Position numbers and translations under genes: made by a program. A stretch of DNA of 64,000 bases from Margaritispora aquatica (Eukaryota > Ascomycota > Leotiomycetes > Helotiales > Discinellaceae). The stretch lies in assembly GCA_007644065.1 (NCBI GenBank), contig VJWN01000003.1:1116001-1180000 (forward strand). Direction: 5' to 3'. Below the pieces are notes generated by a model. The model was not told the origin of the DNA. It saw only the letters and a program-made list of their open reading frames with translations, and ran no database searches. Positions 45,261 through 55,988 of the stretch are shown here, piece after piece; the first letter of the stretch is position 1; every line of letters starts with the position of its first letter.

Positions 45261-47589
45261 CTGTAGCGGTGTTTGCTCTAAAAGTTCATCTGAGAATTTG
45301 AGTTTGACTATTTTCTTGTTTGGCTGTGATAGTGGGTTGGGTGTACTCACTTTCTTGAAAGATCGTTTACTACAATCTTGGATCAATGTCTCGTCTGAAC
45401 CTGGAGGCAATCTAAGATGTCTCTCAAGAGTGTATCAGTCTTGGTGACCGTGGTATTGTCAAGTGAAGTACACAATACTATGCCCACTGTCGGCCTCGGC
45501 AGCAGCCTTGATTGGGATGAAGTCATAAGGTCTTAAATAACATTGTGTCACCAATGGCTCCGCTGATCAGGTGTCTATTTAATTTTGAGTTAGCTTAGTG
45601 GCTTAAATTTTGATACGAAAATTGACTAAACGGGTCGAGCGATGGCGGTTTATTTTCTAACTCTCAGTGACTGAAATCCCACTGCTCTCATTTCACCGGT
45701 AGCTGTTCAGGCCGGCTTCTATGCGTCTAAAGGTCTTCAAGACACTGTTATATGGGCAATGACACTCGAGATTCTGCTGCCGTGTCTCTATGAGTCGTAG
45801 ACTACGAGTCCGTGTATTGCCACACAAAGCCAGTAGGGTCCCCACCAGATTGGATAATTCAAACACCCGTTTTGCCATGTGCTCTTTTGAGCTGGTCCCA
45901 ATCAAGTCGTCGCTCTTGTGGGGCAGTCAGCCCTATGAGTGATTGTTCTCATGCTAGCTTCGAGTGGATCTCATCTAGTCAAGAACTCATACAAATGCGG
46001 GGTTGGAAGTGGAGCACACGGTCATCCGTTCACTCCATGTATTGAGGCTACTTTGTTGCATAACAAAAGCATAATTCTTCGATGTGCAACAAAAGAGTGC
46101 ACATTCTAAGAGCTCTGCTCACTCTGGATTTGTTGCTTGTGTGGTGTAGGCATGGAGGCCAAGCTGGCTCGCCTCGTTGCATGCATGTGATTTCGGGCCA
46201 CCAGGGGGAGTAAATATACCTAGATCATAACATCTGGTCCTACCACTAAGCGGCCTCACTGTCGATGCAAAGAATTTGGTATGAAATCTTGCAGATTAAA
46301 TTTCATAATATTTCACTACGCGCTGTATGAATATACATGTTCTCTCCACCTTGTGTGGGCAAGAGTGGCCCCCAAAAGTCAGCTAGAACCATGCTCATGA
46401 CCGATATCCTCGTCGAATCTGGTTGAATTCATTCTACTGTCCTGTCTTCTGTCACTATGCCCAGTTCCTATCCTTGACGAGTAGTGCTCTGACTTTGTTT
46501 GGGGCAAGAAATGCACTGTCATTGGCGAGAATAGCAGCAGCACCGTTTCAAAGTCTTTTAGAGCCCTGTACCGATCACTTTAGCTGTCAGGTATATACCT
46601 ACTGGCGCGACGTGCAGCTGCAAGTTGTAGTCTCTAAGGTTCAGGGAGTGAAATCCTGCAATGTGATCTGCATACAGAAACGATCATTGCTCCCAAGGCT
46701 GCTCCATCGGGGTTTTGCTGCCGTAAATCATTTGAACGAAAAGATTGAGCAGATTTGATATACTACCATCTTCAAACTCGGCTGCTCTATCTTCTCCAAC
46801 TACTGTTTGAAAGTGTGAGATGACGGAAGAGGTGTCAATGACATGACATCTTATTCGACCTTGCAAACGAGTAGATAGCCTGTTGTGATGAAATTGAAGG
46901 TAAGTATTGATTTGCATGTGAAAGGCGACTTGCAACAGGATTGAGATTCTTTTACTTCAGACCAATCATGCATCAAGGGCATCTGTCCTCAAGAACGAAG
47001 AGCTTCAGGCCAGAGCTAGTCTATTTGCAGCTTTCCATAAGTTACCATTTAGTTGGAACCCTAGAAACATCTATTGCATTGTGTGAGGCCGCTACATCGT
47101 GTTCTTGACCATAAGTGCTAGCTGAGTGGAGAAATGGGGGCATGGTGCGACGAAATGCTAGATACTAGCGGACACTGGAAACGATGAACATTTCGAGTTC
47201 GAAACTAGAGAGCTCTTGTCCAGTGGCCGAACCACTTCATGTAATCCTCAACTTTATTGAATTTCTTGCGTCCGTCCTCTCTCGCACGAGTCTAGAGACG
47301 CAGATAGAAGTCTAGATACACAGATAGAACATTGAGATTTTCGTCATTGTCGAAAATTTTTGTCGTCATTTAGCGTATACTCTAGAACTCCAACTTCTAG
47401 CTTACCTGCTAGTGAGCTCAAAAATACCACAGTACCACGTGTTAATCTGGTGCTGCTTCCGAGACTAAGACAGAGGAGCTCCATGGCTCCCACAATTTCA
47501 AAAGTCCTTCATTTCGATTGACAGTTTTTGTATTCTCATGTCAAACTTGGAAAGCTAAACCTCCACGATTTGAGAGGATCACCAGCACA
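45261..47589. other. 2.3-kb stretch without a supported gene
   Basis: It has isolated relatives of the array motif: GTTGCA at 46055, and its reverse complement cttcgatgtgcaacaaaag at 46077-46095. The two form an imperfect ~10-bp hairpin (46051-46060 with 46084-46094). Open frames in this stretch are short and unsupported. Confidence 0.45.
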
Positions 47590-48135
47590 ATGAATCCCCT
47601 ATACTTTCTCTCGCTAGTCGCAGGAATCGTGCTCGCTGCACCCACAACTTTTACCACAAATACCAGCACCGACACCACCACTCTCAGCAGTAACTCTAGC
47701 ACAACTCCTCCATCTACTCAGTCAGCACACACCAATCTCTTGCTCTTCCTCCCCCTCCCCTCCTCAGCTCCCTACCAAGCCGACGCCATCAAACTCATCA
47801 CCCGCAAAATAGTCGAAGGCCACGAAATCAACGGCTATTGGTCCAAGCTCCTACCACACAACACGCACGCCGAGATTGAGAAATTCCTCACAGACCTATC
47901 TAAATTCTACGTCCAGAAGAAGAAAGGCGAGCACTCATCCCAGACGCGATGGAGGCGCGAAGAAGAAGGAGATGAAGAGACATTCGAGGAGTTCATGGGT
48001 ATTGTTGAAAAGGATTTTGAGGTCCCTGATCCAATTCTAAGAGAGTGCTTTTGGGATGAGAAGTTTTGGGATAGGGTTGTGGAGGAGTTTGAGGGACGGG
48101 TGGGTTTTTTCATTGAGGATACGATTGAGACTTAA
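47590..48135 (+). CDS. small secreted protein, effector-size, unknown
   Basis: 181 residues with a clear signal peptide (MNPLYFLSLVAGIVLAAP), then a Thr/Ser-rich stretch of about 30 residues likely to be O-glycosylated. A folded part follows: NLLLFLPLPSSAPYQADAIK, GYWSKLLPHNTHAEIEKFLT and an acidic C-terminus (DPILRECFWDEKFWDRVVEE). Only one Cys is present in the mature part, so it is not a disulfide-rich effector. The ATG at 47590 was chosen over the longer open frame because it starts the signal peptide. Size and secretion fit a candidate effector, which is inference only. Confidence 0.65.
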   Translation: MNPLYFLSLVAGIVLAAPTTFTTNTSTDTTTLSSNSSTTPPSTQSAHTNLLLFLPLPSSAPYQADAIKLITRKIVEGHEINGYWSKLLPHNTHAEIEKFLTDLSKFYVQKKKGEHSSQTRWRREEEGDEETFEEFMGIVEKDFEVPDPILRECFWDEKFWDRVVEEFEGRVGFFIEDTIET

Positions 48136-48573
48136 CAAGTTAGGCTGGAAGTGAATTGGCTTTGTGAGGGTGATGAGGATGTTGCTTAGCAAACTTCTGA
48201 GATTGTGAAGGCGTTGGTCGAGTGGTGGGTCGTGGGATGATGCTGTGTTATGTTGTGTGTGAGCATGGATGAGGATGCCGATTGTGGTGTTTTCGAGTAT
48301 GCTTACTTGGGTGCGAAGTATGATAATGTAATACCCAGCAGAGTGTAGAATTTACACTCCGCGGGATATCCTGCAATAACCACAAATGATCGTTGATGTT
48401 TTTGTCGCAAAAGTGATTAATCGTCTCATCTAAATATTTCTATTGAAGTGAAATTGAGTCTATATGCAACGAAATCAGATCTTGAGTCGATGCCAGAGAT
48501 AGAGGAGATGAATTCTGCCTCAACCTCATCGCTCAATCCTTATGAACATGCTAATTGGAGAGTTTGCTATCCC
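48136..48573. other. convergent intergenic region
   Basis: 438 bp between the 3' ends of the secreted-protein gene and HIS2. No further element seen. Confidence 0.5.
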
Positions 48574-49513
48574 TCAAGCAATGAAGCTCTCCTTAACACT
48601 CGCCAACTTGACTCCCTTCACCTTCGGTGATTCCGTACTATTCACTCCCATCGACTCCAGCGTAAAGACCTCCTCTACACCCAACGACTCAAGATACGCA
48701 ATCGAGCCCTCAAAACAAGCCCCAACCTGCGCAATTCCATGACTATCATCACTCATTGTAAGCTTCCCGCCCAGGCTCAAATACTCTTCACATACACTCC
48801 TCATTGGATACGGCTCCTTCAATCCCTTCCTCAAACCACTGGAATTAATCTCCATCAAACCTCCCTGCTCCACAATGAGCTTCAGATTCCTCACCACTCT
48901 CTCCCATACTCCTGGCATGGTTCTGAGATCACGGTTTGGCTCATCGCTCAGCAGGCGGATGAGGTCGAGATGTCCTACCACCCTCGGGCTAAGCGCAGTG
49001 AGCATCTCAAACTGTAAGTCAAAGTAGTCTTCGAACAATCGTTCGTCAGTTCCACCTGCAACGTCACGGGCCTTGCGATACATGGCAGTGTCGTAATCGA
49101 TCGGGATCTCGTGCACGTGATGTACAGACCCAATGAAATAATCCACCATAGGATTAGCAGCGAGCTCTTTAATGAGAGGCGCGTATGCTGGCCGGATGAA
49201 CTCGCCCTCAAAGCCGATGAGCAGTGTGATTTGGTCGGCGTATTTGGAGCGTAAGCGCGCGGCTTCGATGAGGAAGGCGTCGTGGAGGGGTGCGAGGGGT
49301 AGGATTGAGTCCTGTGATGTTAGCTGGTTTCTTTAGGGATGAGACTCGTACTTCTTCTGGGTAGAGATCTTTGTCGGAGTTGCGGGGCATGTGCTCGGTC
49401 AAGGCGAAGGTTTTCATTCCTTTTGAGATGGCGGTTTGGATTACTTGCTCGAGGGTGTCTTTGGCGTGGCCCGGGCAGAATTGGCCGGAATGACTGTGCA
49501 TAGAGAAAGCCAT
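48574..49513 (-). CDS. HIS2: histidinol-phosphatase (PHP family)
   Basis: Converts L-histidinol phosphate to L-histidinol in histidine synthesis. Exons 49352-49513 and 48574-49311 join in phase 0 to 299 residues; the intron is only 40 nt (donor gtacga, branch gctaac, acceptor cag). PHP metal-site motifs in order: MHSHSGQFCPGHAKD, FALTEHMPRNSD, IGFEGEFIRP, IGSVHHVHEIPIDYD, VVGHLDLIRLL and LTMSDDSHGIAQVG. Length and motif order match fungal HIS2. No obvious Gcn4-type site was seen upstream. Confidence 0.94.
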
Positions 49514-49916
49514 GATTTCGTCTTAAGTTATGGTATGGCCAGTGCAGAAGGCTCAGAATAAATCTTGATTAGAATGTGTCAGAAGAATCGACACATTTAC
49601 AGAAGTATTTGGGTAGGATTTGAGGTTCATGGTGAGTTCGGATGCTAGCCTCGATTGAGATTAGCGCCTCGCTCTCGCTTTCGCTTCTCGCCTCCTTTTG
49701 CTTGATGTGAGGAAGATTAACAACATATCCATTTCGAGACATAAAGCAAGATAACATAACAGCTTTGGATATATATATGAGTACTTTATAGATAAGCTAA
49801 TAGTCCTACGAACATTACTCTCATAGTAATTGAGACTTGACGCACGACTGGGAGATCCCTTCTCCTTCTCCTTCACTTTTCCTCTCTAGTATCCGGAATC
49901 GCTTTTCCAATAATCC
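49514..49916. other. HIS2 upstream region / 3' flank of next gene
   Basis: 403 bp, AT-rich, no gene or clear regulatory motif found. Confidence 0.5.
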
Positions 49917-50873
49917 TCATATCCCCAGCCTCTGTGCTGCAATACAATACTCATCATACCTCCTATTGTAGTCGCACAACATACCATACATCCAGTTGTA
50001 TTCGTTTACCGGCAGATATGTCCATCCAACATCGACTTCTGGGGGCATCTCGTCATCAATCTCATCATCATCTCCTAGCGTCTCTTGAGGCGCCCAGTCT
50101 TTCCACACCAGTTTGATATTTGGATCAGGAAAGCCATCAGCCGAGTCCAACGAATCTAAGCATTCGTCATCGACGTAAACACAAACATTCCATCGACAAC
50201 CATTCAAAGCATCCCTCGTGATATCATTGAAGGCTTTCACGCCCGTCCTGATTTTAGTCATCTCCTCCGCGCTTGGCCGCTGCGCCAACCACAGCTCCAG
50301 CTCATCAGCAGCCCAACCCCGGAAATGCGTCCGGACATCCTGCGTCGTCATGGCTTTGAACTTCTCTTCATCATCCATCATTATCATCTGATGTCTCGAT
50401 CCCAGAGTCGCCGTTTTCCCGTTTAGTTTGAGGTCATTTTTAACATCCTCGTTGAGGATTCTGATCAGTCGAGACCATTTCTCATCTGTTCCTTTCCCGT
50501 AAGCGACGCGATACACGACAAATCCCCACGGCGCTCCGGGCTTGAGATCAGGATCACTAAGCGATTCTTCAATTTCTCTCATCTCTGGTGTGCATTTTTC
50601 GGGTTCACCTTCTGGTGGCGTGATGAGTAATGTCGACATCCTCAATTGTGTAAGGAATGATGTTGTTACAGATTTGACAGTCCGAGTGACGGAATGAGGT
50701 AATTGAGAACGCCTTGAAATGTCCAACATAGGTGAATACCGATTCGCCAGAAAAGTGGAAATTGTGCGCAAAAATTGAGAGTATCGTATTGATGGGACGC
50801 GCCTGTCAAGTCTTGTGTTCTTCGAGAGATGGAGGCACATATGATGGAACGGATGCTGGGATATGTGTGCCAT
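49917..50873 (-). CDS. conserved hypothetical fungal protein
   Basis: The frame is 318 residues from the first Met. The ordered part begins at an internal Met (MSTLLITPPEGEPEKCTPEM, start 50639, 240 residues), and I favour that start. The preceding 78 residues are basic and Ser-rich and could be 5' leader or an organelle-targeting extension. Key segments: PWGFVVYRVAYGKGTDEKWS, HFRGWAADELELWLAQRPSA, GCRWNVCVYVDDECLDSLDS and GWTYLPVNEYNWMYGMLCDY. I recall similar unnamed proteins of filamentous ascomycetes, often in large families, with no known function. No membrane segment or catalytic motif is visible. Confidence 0.72.
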   Translation of the reverse strand: MAHISQHPFHHMCLHLSKNTRLDRRVPSIRYSQFLRTISTFLANRYSPMLDISRRSQLPHSVTRTVKSVTTSFLTQLRMSTLLITPPEGEPEKCTPEMREIEESLSDPDLKPGAPWGFVVYRVAYGKGTDEKWSRLIRILNEDVKNDLKLNGKTATLGSRHQMIMMDDEEKFKAMTTQDVRTHFRGWAADELELWLAQRPSAEEMTKIRTGVKAFNDITRDALNGCRWNVCVYVDDECLDSLDSADGFPDPNIKLVWKDWAPQETLGDDDEIDDEMPPEVDVGWTYLPVNEYNWMYGMLCDYNRRYDEYCIAAQRLGI

Positions 50874-52603
50874 CTCTAGAATTTCGCGATGAAATGTGAA
50901 CTAATTCTGGCATCTTTTGAAGAATCAAGAATCTATAGAGAATGTTTTAAGTTCAAAGATGAGGGAGGCAAGGGAGCTCATATATAGGATGTGCATGAAT
51001 ACAGGGCTAGCTTTAAATGAGTCTCGCTTAATAACCCTCAACGTGGCTAGTCAACGGAAACTCTACGGTGAACAGTGGCAGAATCGTATAACACAACAAC
51101 AACCTCCGCTGTCACGGCTAGTTCTTAGTAAGAGAGATTCTATGTGGCATTCATAGTTTCCTGGTTTGAGCCGATGACTTTTTAGACAGGCATATCTTTA
51201 ATTCTCAAAACAACGTTGTTTCATGTATCCTGGAGGCGTTTCTGGCGCTCCATGGATGATGTGTTGCATGCGTCATATTTGATCGTATTGCTTTTGAGAT
51301 GGAAAGTTGCAACTAAGACTACCTCGCTAATGTCTGACATGCTGTGTTTTGCGAACACCTGACGTTATTTGTAGGTTCTTGCAAAGCTTCCCATATTAGC
51401 AACACTTTAGTCTTGCGTAGAGATTGGCTGGACTCATTTGGCCAGGACAAATTTTCAATTCAGGGTTTCCCGTGTCCCAATTATCAATAGCAAAGTGTAT
51501 TCAACAGGTGCACATTTAAATGCGAAAAACTGTGGTTATATCTGCCGTATTTTAAAACAATGACACATTATGACGCTCCTTTCCATTGAGAGTGCTCTTA
51601 GGTATGCAGTTTCGAACACTCTCGATCCGAAGTTCAATGCCAAGCTGGACATGCATTAAGAATTTCTCTCACGAGATTAAAGACCTTGGGATTGAATGGA
51701 TATGAATTTGCTCCAAGTATTTGAAACCATATCGTATGACAGGTATCGTGCGATTTACATTTAAATTGGTTGATCAGACTCGAAGAGTGAATCTGAAACA
51801 AAGAAGCATTGATTTGAGTTGGATGTCGTTGTTCAATGTGAGAAGAAATGGTTGCAATTGGAATCGCCTGGCGAGAGGGGTCCATTCGCTAAAGCAAGCG
51901 AAGTTCTGACATGATCATCCTATGTATGTTGGTAACAACTGTGACTCCTTCCGTAGATACCCGAAAGCTTGGTCTTTGCTGGACTTGTGGCATGTGGGAA
52001 TAATCATACAGCCATTTAGAGTTGGGCAACTCACTTCAGTCTAAAAACCCACACACGAGCATGTTGGTTTACCGGGCAGTACTTTTCAGTAATCCCGCCG
52101 CGCGCAATGACAGGTTCCGTAGATTTTGGGGATAATAATTCAAACGTGACAGGGTCATGTGATAGTTAGTGTCTCGAAAACACACACGTCAATATCTATT
52201 AAAAGAACATCCTCTGAGTTCTAGGCTTTGTTACTCTAAACTGATCTTATAACTTATCTTGAAGCGGTAGTATGATTGGCATTGCCAAGACTATGCTTCT
52301 GTTGCTATACATATAGCCAAACAGACATCTCATTGGATTTGTCCACACTTGAGATGAATGCTGTAGATTATACTTGACGCTACACCTATTAGGTAGGAAG
52401 AGATTTGCACTGGCTCGAGTGATTCAGAATTACCCCACTGTAACCTTACCCTACCCCGCTCAGCCTCAGTAGCGCTCGCTTAAGCTAAACACAAAAAATT
52501 GATTAAATCACCACAAATCTTAGCAACAGAGTGTGTATCTCTGTCTTAGCTAGCAACTTCCAGTCTGTATAATGTAAAAAATGGGCAAAAAATTTAAATC
52601 AAC
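50874..52603. other. 1.7-kb gene-poor stretch
   Basis: No supported protein gene. Short frames near 50.9-51.2 and 51.6-51.9 kb lack family resemblance and splice support. It ends at the tRNA gene. Confidence 0.45.
52587..52592 (-). terminator. RNA polymerase III terminator of the tRNA gene
   Basis: TTTTTT on the minus strand, 11 nt after the discriminator base, with a second T6 run at 52576-52581. Supports the tRNA being transcribable. Confidence 0.65.
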
Positions 52604-52738
52604 CGAGCATCATGGGACTCGAACCCACAACCTTCTCCTCGCCAATGTAAGAATAGGAGGCTATTAACTGTTAGTATATGGTATTGTCAGAATAAGTGGG
52701 GTTTCTAACGAGACGCGCTACCATTGCGCCAAACGCCC
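52604..52738 (-). tRNA. tRNA-Arg(CCT) with two intervening sequences
   Basis: On the minus strand: acceptor GGGCGTT pairs with GATGCTC; D arm GCGC/GCGC around AATGGTA; T arm GTGGG-TTCGAGT-CCCAT; discriminator G. The A box (TGGCGCAATGG) and B box (GGTTCGAGTCC) are consensus. The anticodon arm is complete only after removing two segments. One is 52661-52709 (49 nt, GTTAGA...TACTAAC...TAATAG), inserted between nt 30 and 31. The other is 52640-52653 (14 nt) at the canonical 37/38 site. Removal gives TCTCC-CTCCTAA-GGAGA with anticodon CCT, a 5-nt variable loop and a 72-nt body. A T6 run lies 11 nt downstream. A fold with a single long intron and anticodon AGA is less canonical. Confidence 0.75.
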
Positions 52739-55700
52739 TACAATCTGGTAGATGGATTGCTATTTGTTGTTGAAGCGAATTCGAGATGGTGGATATATGA
52801 AATCTTTGTTGACCTCGCCACTTTTCGTTGCGATTCAACGCAGATCCCGGCGTATCCCCGGTCGAATCAGCGTTGCCGAGCTTGCCAAGAAAGGCCCTTT
52901 CAAACCCCACCAATATCCCGTTGACATAAAGTATTTTATAGACAACCAACACATAAGCTGATACACTTCAAACTTGCATTTTACTATGGCTGTTTCTACA
53001 AGATATACATCTCCTGCCTTTAGGACAATATCTCTCAATAGACAATGAGAGATTGAGGAGTTTTCAGGGAGTCTCAATGCATATGTCAAAGGTAAAGGCC
53101 CAATTTGCCATCCATCAACACTTCATACACGCGACGTCCTTTACAAAAGACCTTTAATGCCTTGTACAGGATCTCCAATGTATTCTGAAATTATGGGATT
53201 GTACATCCATATCAATCGATCCGCTTTGTTTTACTGCAATCACTATCTGTCTCCTCACAGAGTTGGACACAGTGGAGAAAGAGGTATACCGTTGGTTGGG
53301 TTTTCTCAATATAAATGTGTTTAAATGTTTCGCGCAATTAGAATTGCAAGAAGTATCACTGGTTGTACACAAATAGCCACTGTTCATGGGGCCATGTAGG
53401 TGTTATGCTCTACCTAAATGCTACAAGCGAGACACAGCCGAGTGCTTGGAGTTGCAATATTACAAAACCAGGATCCAGCAAAAACTCCCCAAACATAGCA
53501 ACATATTATATCGCGCCTGCTGCTAAGTCATCTTATTGTGTCTTTTGGTAGAAGTAACAAGACAATATGCAGAAGTAGCAACTAGGTTCAAGGTAGAAAA
53601 GAGAGTTCTGCGTGTGTCTTTGTCCCACGTCACCAATATCTTTCTACATTAGATCTTGGTGAGAATACCCCATTTGCGCAAGTCTAGTTCACTGTCTTTC
53701 TGTTGCACATTTACAATAATCACAGCAAGACATGGTATTGCCACGGAAAACCGATCTCGCTAATTCCGCATGGAACCTCTGAGGCGATGTAGGTCTACGA
53801 ACGCACCATTTAGAGGAGTCGACAAAGCGAAGAATAGATTTGTTCTCAACACTATACATTTAGTATTTTATCTTACAAGCCTCGCCAAGGACCATTTCAA
53901 GACAGTATAAGATCTTTATAACCTATATCTCAGAACCAATTTATTCACAACTCACTATTTGCTCCATTGAATAATAAGATCGCCCTACGGATATCTGAAT
54001 AAACAAACCATAACTTTAGAATTCTATCAGTCACTTAGCAGCATGCCTTGAAAACTAATTCAGATCCAAGAAATATCTATGGTCTGATAGGCTTATGTTT
54101 CGATGTTCTATGATCTCAATGAAACAACGGTCAAAAAGAGAAAGCGATATGAGATTGGCAAGTATGATTAGCCAGTCTGTGTTGAAACTCTCCCAGAGAA
54201 TCGGAAATCGCTAGGTTAAATTGTCTCCGCAACACATCTATCTACTTCCACTTTCTCTCCATCTTGAATCTGTCTCTCTGAAATGCAGATTCGTCAAGGC
54301 TAGCTCATGATCACTTGTTCTGAAAAGAAGTGATGGTTTCTTGTCATACCTTGTCAGCATTGACACAGATCATGAAGATTGAGGTATTCATTACTCAGCT
54401 GATAAGCTCGATATATTGTCTTGCTCTTTATTATCCATTTGATCTTGAATAGGGTGTTGAATTGCTGAAACTAGCTTCATGGTCGGATCAAATTGAGTGA
54501 AAAATGAAAGGTTCAATGCTTGTATCTGACCATTGGTGAACTTGAAAGAATCGGTACGGTCACCCCAACATCGTATTGATATTGAAACATGGAGTAGAAC
54601 GTGAATTGACATTTTAATGACAGTTATGTCATCTATGATGTGTGATTTCGTATGTTGCAGTGGTTTGGGAAGTACCCCACGACCACTCCATGAAGGAATT
54701 AAACTTGCTGATCATGAAGTAATAGAGGTACAAAAGCTTTGCGACGATTGAAAAGGGGTCATGAAAAATGTCAACCGATGCGCTCGCCAAATTGATGCCT
54801 AACCGCTAGATGCCCTAACGCTCGTAAGCCGTTGAGTGACAAACCCATTGCTTGACTACAGTGATATTTGGGAAGAGTCATGAAGAATTCAGCCAATGTG
54901 CTGGCCGGCTTATTCTCCGACAGCTGCAACTCGCGAAGTCAGTTCAATGTCTATTCGACTAGATTGGTGTCTTACTGTACCGTGAGAGCTGAAGGCATAA
55001 AGTTTGAGGTAAGTTTTGAAGGAAGCCAGGTGGGCCTCCAAGAAAATGAGTCGTGGATGAGGCGAGCCATAATTCTTATTTGATAATGATTTGATAGTGA
55101 TTTGATCATCTGGTTCTTGGATTTCTCTTTCTGTCCTAGCTAAATGACAGTGTTGATGGCGTTGATAAGGAGTGGAAGTCTTTTCTTGGAATGCACTTTC
55201 AAGTTTAGCAACTAGCAAAGCCAAGTATGATGATAACACAACATATTAATTTATAGAATGTGTCACTTTCGCTTTCATTATCTGTCAACCTCCCCTCTCG
55301 TATCCCTTCTTTCATACCTGAATCTGCCAGCACCTGTATTCAAATTTGACTAAGTGATTCCCCTGCGATAACACCCAATGTCCGACTATTCCATTCTACA
55401 ACTACCTAGATAACCTAGGCGAGGGGTAACGCATTTCAGAGTCAAATTTAAATAAATTCAGGATGGATATAAATCTAATCTTATGAAAAGAATAGAGATT
55501 ATTTCTAAAATTACAAGATAAAATCCTTTTCTAGGTAAGGTAAGTCAAGTGCTGGTGCTACTCACGTGACTTGGAATGGCGCTAATACTTATTAGTACTA
55601 GCCCAGAAATGCTCGCTTCCCTCAAGTTTCCTCTATTTAAGGTACTAACCAAATGAATTATTCAACCACAATTCAATTTACAAATCGTATTTTAAACCTA

Positions 55701-55988
55701 GGTTGCAGATCAGTTCTTGGCAGGTAGTGACTTTGAACTATCCGGGTACCTATCGGTGTTGCGGGCACATGACGGACCCAAGGGATAAAATTCGACTCCA
55801 GTCCACCGCAAGTCGCTCTTCCGCTAAAGCCGTTCACAACAGTGAGCCCTTTGGTCGTAACAAACAAACCGACTTTCAATATTGAAGAGCTTCGAGCACA
55901 GAGCGCGCAAGATAAAGAAAATCAAGTAAAGTCCCGCGTCGCAATATAGGTCGAGTACGAAAAGACCGAAAGGCCTTCCTACGAAACA
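52739..55988. other. 3.2-kb degenerate, AT-rich stretch
   Basis: No intact gene. It contains one copy (53.62-53.91 kb) of a diverged block shared with 59.34-59.63 kb. A minus-strand frame at 54910-55239 and another at 54391-54612 might be fragments of one old gene, but no splice model joins them convincingly. Confidence 0.4.
53620..53910 (+). repeat. diverged repeat copy A
   Basis: Colinear with 59340-59625. Anchors: gacatggtattg (53729 and 59461), atctcgctaatt some 20 bp later, and atcttacaagcct/atcttacaggcct with (c/t)tcaag(a/g)acag at the end (53870 and 59588). Identity is modest, with small indels. Confidence 0.55.

Noticed and set aside
52604..52738. tRNA with a single long intron and anticodon AGA
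   Set aside because: It needs an 8-nt variable loop and would be a serine anticodon on a class I body. The Arg-CCT fold with two removals gives perfect stems.
54391..55239. possible two-exon minus-strand gene
   Set aside because: The two open frames could not be joined by a convincing donor/acceptor pair and show no recognisable domain.
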